A stretch of 64,000 nucleotides of DNA from Sphingomonas sp. BK235. GTDB taxonomy: Bacteria; Pseudomonadota; Alphaproteobacteria; Sphingomonadales; Sphingomonadaceae. Location: contig NZ_SLXN01000011.1 of the NCBI RefSeq assembly GCF_004345855.1, positions 1 to 64,000 of the forward strand, written 5' to 3'. The position numbers were made by a program, and so were the translations under genes. Below, one piece after another: positions 9,001 through 15,934 of this stretch (positions are counted from its first letter, which is position 1; every line of letters begins with the position of its first letter). The notes under the pieces were generated by a model that searched no databases, was not told where the DNA came from, and worked only from the letters and a program-made list of their open reading frames with translations.

Positions 9001-9123
9001 ATCCAGAAGCCATTGGCGATCGTGGTGATCGGCGGGCTGGTGTCCTCGACACTGCTGACGTTGGTGCTGCTGCCGTTGCTCTACGAGCGGTTTGGCGAGA
9101 GCCGGAAGGAGCAGGCGGCATGA
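6055..9123 (+). CDS. Heavy-metal efflux RND transporter (CusA/CzcA family)
   Basis: A 1022-residue proton-driven pump of the HME-RND type with twelve transmembrane helices in the usual 1+5+1+5 arrangement and two large periplasmic loops. The helix-4 motif GGLAIAIGMLVDGAVVVVEN carries the proton-relay Asp and Glu and resembles CusA's more than the divalent-cation CzcA signature. The segment GLNETDMFMALKP is typical of the family. With the adaptor, the small DUF3240-like protein and the channel it forms one operon with overlapping start/stop codons throughout. The metal (copper/silver versus zinc/cobalt/cadmium) cannot be settled from these motifs. Confidence 0.94.
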   Translation: MLRALAAWSLSYRLLVLALSIVTAALGAWAFSTLPVDAYPDIAQTQVKIILKAPGMTPEEVETRIIAPIELEMLGLPRQSVLRSTAKYAIADVTIDFDEGTDIYWARQQVTERLAGVMKDMPESVSGGLAPISTPLSEVFMFTIEGPLTLAEKRELLDWTIRPALRTVPGVADVNVLGGHVRTYEVRPDPVRMAAAGLTIAAVAEAVERGNRNDGAGRLSRGDEALIVRAVGAIRDADDLRQMVVVARNDRIVRLGDIAMIGAGSQTRYGGLTRNGREAVEGLVLALRGADARKVVEGVEARLEELKPGLPKSATIDVFYNRSDLIEHAVGTVQEALIEAIVLVVILLVIFLGDWRAAAIVAATLPMAALITFLAMRYMGMSANLMSLGGLAIAIGMLVDGAVVVVENVVDRLAHARDEGVPRLNVVFRATAEVVVPVSAGLLIIALVFVPLLSLQGLEGKLFAPVALTIMFSLAAALLLALTLVPVLASFGLTSGQHREPWIMRMLAPRYHRLLAGAFARKPLVYGVAGAGLVLAVLAYGAVGKTFMPVMDEGAVVMQTAKLPSIGLARTLALDGKVEDAIIAAVPEVERIVARNGVDEIGLDAMGLNETDMFMALKPREAWRGTKEDIVDGIRTVMEGMPGIEPVFTQPIEMRVSEMLTGSRGDLAIKIFGPDLATLSSLAGRIEGILRGVRGASEVVTAANSSVDYLQLDVDRAAAGRFGMPVDSFQDMLRAQVEGLPAGTVIEAQKRIPVLIKGGDAVREDPARFRDLQMVTPSGTVARVSDLARVTETQGPVMLSHESGGRYALVQAFVSGRDLVGFVEEAKAKVEAEVKLPDGYRLVWGGQFENQQRAAARLMLVVPIALLMIFFVLFATLKSLRGALLILANIPFAAVGGIVSLWISGDFLSVPASVGFIALLGIAVLNGLVLVSYFRQLREEGVPLADAVRLGAERRLRPVLMTASITAFGLVPLLFATGPGSEIQKPLAIVVIGGLVSSTLLTLVLLPLLYERFGESRKEQAA

Positions 9124-9419
9124 GCCATGTGCTGCTGAGCTTCGCCGGCGCGGCGGCGGATGCCGAGCCGATCGTGGAGGCGCTGCGCGCGATATCCAGC
9201 GCGCCGATCCATGTGCGCGATGAGATCGTGCGGGGGTTGGACTTCGCGGATGCCGGCACGGCCGAGCGGGTGACGGGCGCGCTGCGCCGCGTCGCGATCG
9301 AGCTGGTCGTGGCGGAGGATGATGTACCGGCGCTGGTCGCCACGGTGGAGGCGTCGCGTCGGCGGCTTCCCGTGCGCTGGATGACGCTGCCGGTGCGCGA
9401 GATGGGACGGTTGGCATGA
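9120..9419 (+). CDS. DUF3240-like small protein of metal-efflux operons
   Basis: The protein has 99 residues. Its ATG lies inside the pump's stop (ATGA overlap) and its own stop overlaps the next gene's ATG the same way, so it is certainly translated with the operon. The pattern matches DUF3240 as I know it: a hydrophobic first strand (MSHVLLSFAG), a central V-R-G-L-D-F-A-D-A segment followed by AERVTGALRRV, and a C-terminal RWMTLPVREMGRL. DUF3240 proteins have a PII/CutA-like fold and often sit beside HME-RND pumps, where a metal-sensing or chaperone role has been suggested. The exact function here is inferred from context. Confidence 0.75.
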   Translation: MSHVLLSFAGAAADAEPIVEALRAISSAPIHVRDEIVRGLDFADAGTAERVTGALRRVAIELVVAEDDVPALVATVEASRRRLPVRWMTLPVREMGRLA

Positions 9420-10633
9420 AGCGCGCGGTTCTCATTCTGGCGCTCGCGACGCCGTTGCCGGCACTCGCACAGGACTTGCCACCCGATGCCGAGGTGCGCG
9501 CCGCGCTGGAGGCCTACCCCGCCGTCACCGCCGCCGATGCGCGCGTCGATGCCGCGCGCGGGGCGGGAGATGCGCTGCGCGCCGGGCCGTATGAGGTGAC
9601 GTTGCAGGGCACGCTCTCCAACCGCCGCGTGGACATGGAGGGGCGCGACTATCGCGAATATGACGCGACGCTCAGCCGCGCGCTGCGCCTGCCGGGCAAG
9701 GCGGCGCTCGATCGCAAGGCGGGCGCGCTCGGCGTCGAGGTGGCGATCAACCGCGCCGAGGACGCGCGGCATCAGGCGGCGTTGGCGCTGGCGGAGCTGT
9801 GGTATCGCTGGCTCGGGGCGAGCGCGAAGCATCGCAATGCGGTGGCGACGCATGTGAACCTCGAACAGGCCGCGCGCGCGATCGACCGCCGCGTGGAGCT
9901 GCGCGATGCCGCGGTGCTCGACGCGGACCAAGCTGCGGCGGCGGTTGCGTCGGCGGCGCTGCGCGTGGGTGACGCGCTCGCCACGCGTGATCGCGCGCGC
10001 GCGGAACTCGCGGCGACCTTCCCCGAACTCGCGCTGCCGATCGACGCGCCCGATTTCGAAGTGGGCGAACCATACGAAACCAAGCTGGCGGCCCTCGCGG
10101 CGGATGCTGTGATCAAGAGCCACGACATCACGGCCGCCGACCGCGACTCGGAGCGGCAGACCGCGCTTGCTCGCCGTGCAAAGCTCGATCGCCTGCCCGA
10201 TCCCACGCTCGGCTTGCGGAGCTTTCAAGAACGCAGCGGGCAGGAGAAGGGTATGGGCGTGTTCATCTCGTTGCCCTTCGGCGGCAGCCACCGGCGCGGG
10301 CTGGCGGAGGAGGCAGCAAGCACCGCGCTCGCCGCCACCTACGAGGCGGCCACCGTCCGCCGCGAGGTGGAGGCCCATTCCGCCGGCGACCTCGCCGAGA
10401 CTCGCGCCCGCCTCGCCGCCTGGCGCGCCGCGCGCGACGCTGTCGTCCGCACGGACGCAGCCGCGTCGAAGACCGCACGCGGTCAAGACGTCGGCGTCAT
10501 CGACCTCGCCGACCGCCTCTACGCCGACCGCCTCGCCTATGAGGCCCGTGCGGCCGAGATCGACGCCCGCACCGCTGCCGCCAGTGCGGTGACGAAGATG
10601 CGGATCGACGCGCATGCGTTGTGGATCGAGTAG
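9416..10633 (+). CDS. TolC-family outer-membrane channel of the metal efflux system
   Basis: This is a 405-residue outer-membrane factor with a Sec signal peptide (MKRAVLILALATPLPALAQ). The two long amphipathic coiled-coil repeats typical of CusC/CzcC/TolC are visible as Ala/Arg/Glu-rich helices around residues 95-175 and 285-390. It completes the tripartite pump with the adaptor and RND protein. It is the last gene of the operon and is followed by about 130 bp before a dispersed repeat copy. The inward-opening beta-strand region around 55-75 (YEVTLQGTLSNRRVDMEG) fits the family. Confidence 0.88.
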   Translation: MKRAVLILALATPLPALAQDLPPDAEVRAALEAYPAVTAADARVDAARGAGDALRAGPYEVTLQGTLSNRRVDMEGRDYREYDATLSRALRLPGKAALDRKAGALGVEVAINRAEDARHQAALALAELWYRWLGASAKHRNAVATHVNLEQAARAIDRRVELRDAAVLDADQAAAAVASAALRVGDALATRDRARAELAATFPELALPIDAPDFEVGEPYETKLAALAADAVIKSHDITAADRDSERQTALARRAKLDRLPDPTLGLRSFQERSGQEKGMGVFISLPFGGSHRRGLAEEAASTALAATYEAATVRREVEAHSAGDLAETRARLAAWRAARDAVVRTDAAASKTARGQDVGVIDLADRLYADRLAYEARAAEIDARTAAASAVTKMRIDAHALWIE

Positions 10634-10765
10634 AGCGTTAGAAGGAGCTTCCGCACTCATTGACCTATCGACGTCTCCGCGTTCTTCGCGATCCGTCAGT
10701 ATGGCTCTTCACCCAAATGCGTCGCTTCCGTGAAGGATCGTGTGATAAGCGCGAGGATCTTTACT

Positions 10766-10867
10766 GGTGAACGAACGGCCGGATCTGGGAGGCGGGCGGG
10801 GACCTCTGAGTGACCGCTTCTGGGTCCTCGGCACGAGAGGGTAGAGGGCCGCAGCGCCCATTAGCGG
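10766..10867 (+). repeat. Dispersed intergenic repeat, copy 3
   Basis: This well-preserved copy runs TGAACGAACGGCCGG at 10768, then GGGAGGCGGGCGGGGACC, GAGTGACCGCTTCTGGGTCC, GGCACGAGAGGGTAG and GCAGCGCCCATTAGCGG. The middle block, TGGGTCC through AGGGTAG, is identical to copy 4 over 24 bases. Confidence 0.85.
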
Positions 10868-11062
10868 GGCCCCGCTGCCCTCTTCGCCATGACGTTCGCA
10901 TGCCGCGCGAACCAGCGCCATCTGCCGCCGCCCCCCGCGGTAGACGTTGGTGTAGCGGCGATCGAGCGGGACCGCGCAGTAGGTGCGGCCGAGCTCGCTT
11001 TGCGGGGTGGGCGTGAAAACCTCGCGTCCCATCAAAACGCCGACGCCACCGTCGACGTGCAC
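10844..11062 (-). CDS. Possible small or degenerate protein-coding remnant
   Basis: A minus-strand frame that could start at GTG 11062 (or ATG 11032) reads HVDGGVGVLMGREVFTPT, then RTYCAVPLDRRYTN and GGRRQMALVRAACE. Its balanced residue use looks like a real domain and not a GC-rich shadow. The frame then runs straight into the dispersed repeat (10867 leftward) and continues as repeat-derived sequence to 10709, so any real C-terminus is lost or supplied by the repeat. I do not recognise the family. I place its left end at the repeat boundary for that reason. Confidence 0.3.
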
Positions 11063-11236
11063 GCTCTCGACGCGTAGCCAAGCAGGTCGTCCGGATTGTG
11101 ATTACTTCGTGGTCGAGCAGAGCAGGGCAGCCGCCTCGATCTGGCGGCGGACAGCCGCTAGGGATAGGATACGCGGGGTTCACCAAACCTTAGTTCGCCC
11201 AGGCTAGATCAGGCGACTACGCTCGAGGATCGGCGG

Positions 11237-13246
11237 ATGCGGGCGAGTCTTCGTCTTCTTGAGGATCACGGCTGGTTCTGGCGGCGGTCGGCGATCACCG
11301 TGCTTCTTCCTCTGACCTGCGTCCTCGGGCTGGGAGAGGCGCAGGCCGGATGTATGCGCGCGCCGACGCCCGATCTGCAGGCGCTGGCGGATGACGCGGG
11401 GCGCGACCCACCCGCGCTCCTTCTCTCGACCAACGGCGATCCGCTGCGGACCGGCGGCGATCTCGCCTGGGGCTGGCGCATGGCCGCACGGGCGGAGGCG
11501 TACGACACGCTCTCACAGCCTGCCGAGGCGAGGAGCACCGTCGATCAGGTGACCAAAGCCGCATCGTTCGTTGACCTGCCGCTTCGTATCGAGCTGCTGA
11601 CCCGCGCCGCGATGAACGGCCTGAAGCTTGAGGATGTAGATCACATCGCCTCGTCGCTCTCATCCGCCCTAGATCGTAAGGCTCCCGACATCGTGTCGAT
11701 CGCCTGCCTCCAGATCGCTCGCGGAGAGGCTTGGCGTTTATCGGGAGCGCCGGAGCGGGCAGTGTCTCTCCTCGCCTCGGCCTACCGGCTCACAAAGGGC
11801 CCAGGCCGCGAGCTGCCACACGTCATCGCTACCGAGAAGTTGGCCAGGGTGTTGAACGCGGCAGGCGACCATCACCAGGCGATCGCCCTCATCGAGGAGG
11901 TGATTGCCTGGGACACGACGCACGATCGGAAGGTTGCCCTGGCCAACGATCTGTACTTCAGGGGCTTGTTCAACCTCACGCGAGGAGCGTACGCGGCTGC
12001 GCTCGCCGACTTTGACCGATCCAGGGTGCGATCCCCTCGGGCGAGCGATCCGGTTGGCTCCGCCTATATCGACCTGCAGACTTGCGCCGCGTTAATCGAG
12101 CTTCGGCGTCTGCGCGCTGCGGAACCGCTGTGCCGTCAAGCTCAGGCCGTCTTCGATGCGTGGAAGGAGCCGGCCGGTGCGCAGGTGCAGCTTCTCAGGG
12201 CGAAGATGGGATGGATGTCGGGGCGGTACGCGCGCGCGCTCGAACTGCTCGATCACCTGCTCGAGGACGAGGACCGGCTCTCCTCCTTCGCCTCGGCACC
12301 GCAGGCCTACCGTCTTCGCGCGGACGTGAACCGAGCCATGGGCAGGACGGAAGGTGCCTACCGTGACCTCGAGCGGTCCGTACGTCTGGACGAAAGGAGA
12401 TCCAACTACGAGCGGTCAAGGCAGACCGCTGTGCTGCGCGCGAGCTTTGAGGCGGACAGGTCGGCAGCACGCGCGGAGGAGCTCGCCCGCAGCCTTCGCT
12501 TCGCGCGTGAACGCGAGAGCGAGCAGGCTCAGCGCTACCGGCAACTCGCCTGGTCGGCGGCAGCCGGCCTCGTCATGGCGGGAACGATGCTCGTCATGGG
12601 CGTCAGCCACAGGCGAAAGCTGTCGCGTGTCGCAGATACGGATCCGCTCACCGGCTTGCTGAACCGCCGATGCCTGACCGGGCGCGAGCGCAACCTGCTC
12701 TCCAGAGAGGGTTTTGGCGCCGCTTCCACGGTGGCTCTGCTCGACGTGGACCACTTCAAGGCTATCAACGACAGGTACGGTCACAATGTCGGCGACGAGG
12801 TGCTCAAGCACTTCGCCGCGCTGCTCGCCTCCATCGCTGGCAAGGACGACGTGGTCGCACGGTGGGGAGGCGAAGAGTTCGTCATGGTCTTTCGGCATCG
12901 GTCTGCAGCCCACGCGCTGCGGGTTCTCGAGGGGATCCGCAGCAGACTTCCCGAGCAGGTCGAGGCGAAGGCGTCGGGGGTGCAAGTGCGCTTCAGCGCG
13001 GGTGTCACGTCCTCGACCGACGGAGAGCCGCTTCAGGCGGTCATCGCGAGGGCGGATCGGGCGCTATACAGGGCCAAGGAGCTGGGACGAGACAGGTTCG
13101 AGATTGAGGACGTGACCGCGCTGACGTCGCCGGAAAGCCAGAAGGCGAGGATCGGCCTCACACCGACAAGTGCGAGTCCCGAAGAGCCGAACGAAACGGA
13201 CACGCGCGTGCGCAGATCCGCAGAGCCCGGCCGGCTTACCTGCTAA
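11237..13246 (+). CDS. TPR-containing GGDEF diguanylate cyclase
   Basis: The protein has 669 residues: a signal or anchor sequence (about 18-38), a long helical TPR-like sensor region (about 75-400), a coiled coil (400-435), a transmembrane helix at about 438-456, then a GGDEF domain. Catalytic features are present: DPLTGLLNRR, DVDHFKAINDRYGHNVGD (metal Asp) and GGEEF at 544-548. The product should be cyclic di-GMP. The inhibitory I-site RxxD expected five residues before GGEEF reads GKDD, so feedback inhibition by c-di-GMP at that site is unlikely. The C-terminal tail of about 45 residues is polar and probably disordered. It is a monocistronic gene flanked by repeats. Confidence 0.93.
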   Translation: MRASLRLLEDHGWFWRRSAITVLLPLTCVLGLGEAQAGCMRAPTPDLQALADDAGRDPPALLLSTNGDPLRTGGDLAWGWRMAARAEAYDTLSQPAEARSTVDQVTKAASFVDLPLRIELLTRAAMNGLKLEDVDHIASSLSSALDRKAPDIVSIACLQIARGEAWRLSGAPERAVSLLASAYRLTKGPGRELPHVIATEKLARVLNAAGDHHQAIALIEEVIAWDTTHDRKVALANDLYFRGLFNLTRGAYAAALADFDRSRVRSPRASDPVGSAYIDLQTCAALIELRRLRAAEPLCRQAQAVFDAWKEPAGAQVQLLRAKMGWMSGRYARALELLDHLLEDEDRLSSFASAPQAYRLRADVNRAMGRTEGAYRDLERSVRLDERRSNYERSRQTAVLRASFEADRSAARAEELARSLRFARERESEQAQRYRQLAWSAAAGLVMAGTMLVMGVSHRRKLSRVADTDPLTGLLNRRCLTGRERNLLSREGFGAASTVALLDVDHFKAINDRYGHNVGDEVLKHFAALLASIAGKDDVVARWGGEEFVMVFRHRSAAHALRVLEGIRSRLPEQVEAKASGVQVRFSAGVTSSTDGEPLQAVIARADRALYRAKELGRDRFEIEDVTALTSPESQKARIGLTPTSASPEEPNETDTRVRRSAEPGRLTC

Positions 13247-13331
13247 ACGTTACCACTGTCCGCAATGCGCGGCGACGAGCCGCGGGCCGGCCTATAAGTC
13301 AGCGAGCACGAGAACAAACGAAGGAGACGGC

Positions 13332-13487
13332 ATGACCGCGGAACAGCTGGCGTTGATTGCCTCTGTCGTGAGCCGAGCGCCCGAGTGGATCCGTCGCGAT
13401 TTGTCTTCCACCAACCCTGCCTTGAGGCAGAGGGCTGAGGAAGCGCTTGCCGCGATGGTCGCCGCAGCAATCCGAGATGGTGACTAA
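13332..13487 (+). CDS. Small conserved-looking protein (51 aa)
   Basis: An AAGGAGA ribosome-binding site lies eight bases before the ATG at 13332. The product is a short amphipathic helical protein: an N-terminal MTAEQLALIASVVSRAP, then EWIRRDLSSTNPALRQRAEEALAAM. Short sphingomonad proteins with the same APEWIRRDL pattern exist, possibly the DUF6771 group, though I cannot verify the assignment. There is no signal peptide and no helix-turn-helix I can defend. It lies 85 bp after the GGDEF gene and just before repeat copy 4. Confidence 0.6.
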   Translation: MTAEQLALIASVVSRAPEWIRRDLSSTNPALRQRAEEALAAMVAAAIRDGD

Positions 13488-13535
13488 CGGATAGGGTACA
13501 GGTGCCCTTGGTGTCAGCTTATGCGACGCATCGAC

Positions 13536-13640
13536 ATGAACGAACGGCGAGAGTTAGGAAGCGATCCGGGCCTTCTGAGTGACTGCTGTTGGGTCCTCGG
13601 CACGAGAGGGTAGGGGTAGCAAGCGCCCACTGAGGCCGGT
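13536..13640 (+). repeat. Dispersed intergenic repeat, copy 4
   Basis: This copy has ATGAACGAACGGCGAGAG at 13536, CTGAGTGACTGCTGTTGGG, the GGCACGAGAGGGTAG block shared exactly with copy 3, and AGCAAGCGCCCAC near its end. It sits between two small convergent genes. Confidence 0.85.
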
Positions 13641-13654
13641 TGCTACTAGTGACA

Positions 13655-13837
13655 CTACCAAGCTCGTGGTACCCCGCCGACTCTCTTAGCAGCGGCGGCC
13701 TCAACCTCGTTCAATTCCGCTTGCGTCAGCACGCCGGCACTAAGCACCTTGCGCATCAGCTCGTCTAGCAGCGCGGCGAGGAAATGAACTTCGGCGCGCT
13801 CTGACTCAGTGTCTTCACCCTCTGCGTTCACCTGCAT
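13655..13837 (-). CDS. Small hypothetical protein (60 aa)
   Basis: The ATG at 13837 on the minus strand is preceded by GAGGGAG at good spacing. The product is acidic and helical: MQVNAEGEDTESERAEVHF, a central LDELMRKVLSAGVLTQAEL, and an Ala-rich C-terminal helix ending GVPRAW. The 'L-x-x-A-G-V-L-T-x-x-E' pattern resembles short helical regulators in Alphaproteobacteria, but I cannot assign a family. It converges on repeat copy 4. Confidence 0.5.
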   Translation of the reverse strand: MQVNAEGEDTESERAEVHFLAALLDELMRKVLSAGVLTQAELNEVEAAAAKRVGGVPRAW

Positions 13838-14129
13838 GCCGCAGCTCCCTCGATCGTTGGATGCGTTTAGGCATGACCACGGCAGCGTAGGGCACGCAAG
13901 ATGCGCGAACGTATAACGGCAGGCTGATGTTCGAACGCAAGTGAGGCCCGACGCGTAACGGCGTCTGGGGTCGGGAGTGCGTTCGGCGGCCTGGAATGAT
14001 CATAATGGAATGCTCGGAGGCTCGATGGTTCGATGCCGGTTCACGAAATCTCGCGAACCGCGAAAGACAGCACTTTCGCCTGAGCCGCTGCCCGAGCATA
14101 GTCGGATCCGGCACTCTTGGAAAACAGCG
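13838..14129. other. Intergenic stretch, nothing recognised
   Basis: This lies between the divergent small gene at 13837 and the hypothetical gene at 14130 and should hold both promoters. I see no repeat copy, hairpin or conserved motif in it that I can support. The downstream frame remains open back to 13977, so a longer N-terminus for the next gene is possible. Confidence 0.4.
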
Positions 14130-14747
14130 ATGACTCGAGAAAGCCTTACCTCTAGGTTCCTCCGTACCTTGCGACGCTCCTCGGACGACGATCGGACGAA
14201 GTCGCCTTCTGCAGCAGAGATCGGGCTCGCCACGGAAGCCTTCCGGCAGATCCTCTCGGCAGCCAAAGCGCTCCTCGTCTACTACAACCTTGACCGTGCC
14301 GCGGGCGACCAGTTTCACCTCAATCTCGGCCATGGCCTCTCGCAGCGCTATGCGGAGGAGGAGCGAACCGACGCTGAATACCAGGTCATGGCTCAGGCAC
14401 TTCGGTTCCACTGTAGCGCCGCGGCAGCTCATCAATTCTACGAGGCGGCTCGCTTGCTGAACAAGCCGTTGCCCTACACGATGCCGACTGCCGCGACCTT
14501 CAAAGACAACGGCGTCGCGCCATTAGTCCCCACGATCGACTTCTACGGATTAGCTCGTGACCAGGCTCATCTCGGGAGCCTCGAGCGAGAGTCGGGCCCG
14601 TTTACCGGGGCTGCCGGCGACCTTTGGAACGCCGGCATGGACGGACTGCCCGAGTCTGCTTCAATCGTGGTACGCAGTCGAGAACAGCTTTGGGCGCTCC
14701 TAGCCGGCGACCAGCCTCGAAAGGTGCTTCGCCTTACCGGCGGTTGA
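14130..14747 (+). CDS. Hypothetical protein (205 aa)
   Basis: From the ATG at 14130 the protein begins with a basic, Ser-rich segment (MTRESLTSRFLRTLRRSS). A helical centre follows (AFRQILSAAKALLVYYNLD, then ALRFHCSAAAAHQFYEAARLL) and a C-terminal half rich in Gly/Asp. It has no signal peptide or membrane helix. Residue composition is balanced and the frame fits the local codon bias, so it is probably real. I recognise no family. The ribosome-binding site (TTGGA) is weak and an earlier start at 13977 cannot be excluded. Confidence 0.55.
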   Translation: MTRESLTSRFLRTLRRSSDDDRTKSPSAAEIGLATEAFRQILSAAKALLVYYNLDRAAGDQFHLNLGHGLSQRYAEEERTDAEYQVMAQALRFHCSAAAAHQFYEAARLLNKPLPYTMPTAATFKDNGVAPLVPTIDFYGLARDQAHLGSLERESGPFTGAAGDLWNAGMDGLPESASIVVRSREQLWALLAGDQPRKVLRLTGG

Positions 14748-14810
14748 CCGCATCGCTGATCGCCGGATGGGATTGGCTATACGAGAGCAAAGACCTCTTA
14801 CATCAATGCC

Positions 14811-15011
14811 ATGGCGACGATCATGACCATTGGTGAACAGCGCCGGGCGGGTGAAGCCGCGCTTAAGGTTGGTGGCTACTCCGAGCTGATAAGGCTTGGG
14901 ACCGAGTGGCGCGAGGCTACCGGTAAGGGCCAAGTCGTTCGCGACGCAGCCAACGACCGTTACACCTTCAGCCGGGCACCGCTGCGCCGAAGAAGTAGGG
15001 CATGCCGCTGA
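14811..15011 (+). CDS. Small hypothetical protein (66 aa)
   Basis: ATG 14811 gives a 66-residue basic protein (MATIMTIGEQRRAGEAALKV, a central LIRLGTEWREATGKG, and an Arg-rich tail). Its end overlaps the next small frame by ten bases, which suggests coupled translation. No family is recognised. It may be a remnant of a larger gene, as this stretch holds several short, possibly decaying frames between repeats. Confidence 0.35.
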   Translation: MATIMTIGEQRRAGEAALKVGGYSELIRLGTEWREATGKGQVVRDAANDRYTFSRAPLRRRSRACR

Positions 15012-15178
15012 CGCTGAGCTTCCTGGCGAACGTCATCTTCCTGCTACCCGGCCTGGTTGCACTCGCCGCTTTCAATTTCCGTGTAGGTCGAGCGGGCGCT
15101 CGACGCCGCGAGCAGGAGCTCACCACGATCAATTCCCTTGTGGCGGCCGTGATCCTGCCAATCAGGCCAGCCGAATAG
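15002..15178 (+). CDS. Truncated membrane protein N-terminus (58 aa)
   Basis: ATG 15002 opens with a clear transmembrane segment (LSFLANVIFLLPGLVALAAF) followed by a basic, cytoplasmic-looking helix (FRVGRAGARRREQELTTINSL). That is how several larger single-pass proteins begin, DUF6338-like ones among them. The reading then enters dispersed repeat copy 5 at about 15160 and stops six codons later, so the C-terminal part is missing and the last residues are repeat-derived. Most likely it is a gene fragment truncated at the repeat. Confidence 0.4.
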   Translation: MPLTLSFLANVIFLLPGLVALAAFNFRVGRAGARRREQELTTINSLVAAVILPIRPAE

Positions 15179-15282
15179 CTGCACGAAGCGAGCGCGAGGC
15201 TCGAGCGGCGTGATGAACGAGCGGCAGGAGTCGGGAAGCGCGGAGTGGCGTTGGAGCGAAAGGTTCTGGGTCCGCGTACCGT
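15160..15282 (+). repeat. Dispersed intergenic repeat, copy 5
   Basis: It starts with AATCAGGCCAGCCG (identical to 1390-1403), then GGCTCGAGCGGCG at 15198-15210, TGATGAACGAGCGGCAGGAG, a diverged middle, and TTCTGGGTCCGCG. It reads TGAACGAGCGG at the position where the IS is inserted in copy 2, so it shows the unoccupied target. Confidence 0.8.
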
Positions 15283-15344
15283 GCATGTGTCACTCCGCTC
15301 GGGCAGCTTTGAGGCGTATCCTGCTAGAACGCCGAGGTAGCAAA

Positions 15345-15782
15345 TCAAACCGTGCTCAGCAGCAGGCTTGTCTCGCTGTTCGATACGCCGTCGATCATCC
15401 GTACCTCACGCAGAACGCGGTCGAAGTCGGACAGGTTTGCGACCTGAATGTCGGCGACCAAGTCCCAGTTGCCGTTGGTCGTGTGCAGGGTGCGAATCTC
15501 GGAGATGCCGCGCAGCCGGTGGATGACCTGTGTGGTGGACTTGCCGATGACCTCGATCAGCATCACCGCGCGCACCGACCGATCCTCGTAGTCCTCGCGC
15601 ACGCGGACGGTGAAGCCTAGCAGCGTGCCTGTTTCGAGCAAGCGGTCCAGCCGGTTCTGCACCGTGCCGCGCGCGACGTTCAGCGCCGTCGCCAGCTTCG
15701 CGAGCGAGGCGCGACCATCCACGCGCAGGTGCGAGATGATGCGACGGTCGAGATCGTCAGGGATGAACTTCGCCACCGTCAT
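15345..15782 (-). CDS. Lrp/AsnC-family transcriptional regulator
   Basis: The protein has 145 residues from the ATG at 15782 (AAGGCGG upstream; a TTG at 15812 is a weaker alternative). The N-terminal helix-turn-helix reads DDLDRRIISHLRVDGRASLAKLATALNVARGTVQNRLDRL. The C-terminal RAM/AsnC ligand domain follows. It is divergent from ornithine cyclodeaminase, 152 bp away, and such pairs usually mean that the regulator controls the enzyme gene in response to an amino acid. In the intergenic region TTGATCA and TGATCAG flank a 15-bp spacer around 15813-15842, a possible operator. Confidence 0.9.
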   Translation of the reverse strand: MTVAKFIPDDLDRRIISHLRVDGRASLAKLATALNVARGTVQNRLDRLLETGTLLGFTVRVREDYEDRSVRAVMLIEVIGKSTTQVIHRLRGISEIRTLHTTNGNWDLVADIQVANLSDFDRVLREVRMIDGVSNSETSLLLSTV

Positions 15783-15934
15783 CGCTGCCGCCTTAGATCC
15801 CGCACTGGTCAAGTTGATCAGCCCGATGAGGCAGAATGATCAGTCCTTGCGCACTGTCTGCGCATAATTGCCATTTCGGTCAAGATTGGCGGCGAATAGC
15901 CTCGGCGGCGACCGTAAACTCGGAAGGGATCGTT

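Larger units (their letters stand above)
10634..11236. other. Intergenic region with repeat copy 3 and a possible minus-strand remnant
   Basis: About 600 bp separate the efflux operon from the GGDEF gene. Repeat copy 3 occupies 10766-10867. The stretch 10868-11062 holds a protein-like minus-strand frame. The rest, including the probable GGDEF promoter at 11180-11236, shows no clear feature. Confidence 0.6.

Noticed and set aside
8948..10660. A 570-codon minus-strand frame opposite the pump end and channel genes
   Set aside because: Residue composition is that of a shadow frame, and the plus strand carries three overlapping, well-supported operon genes here.
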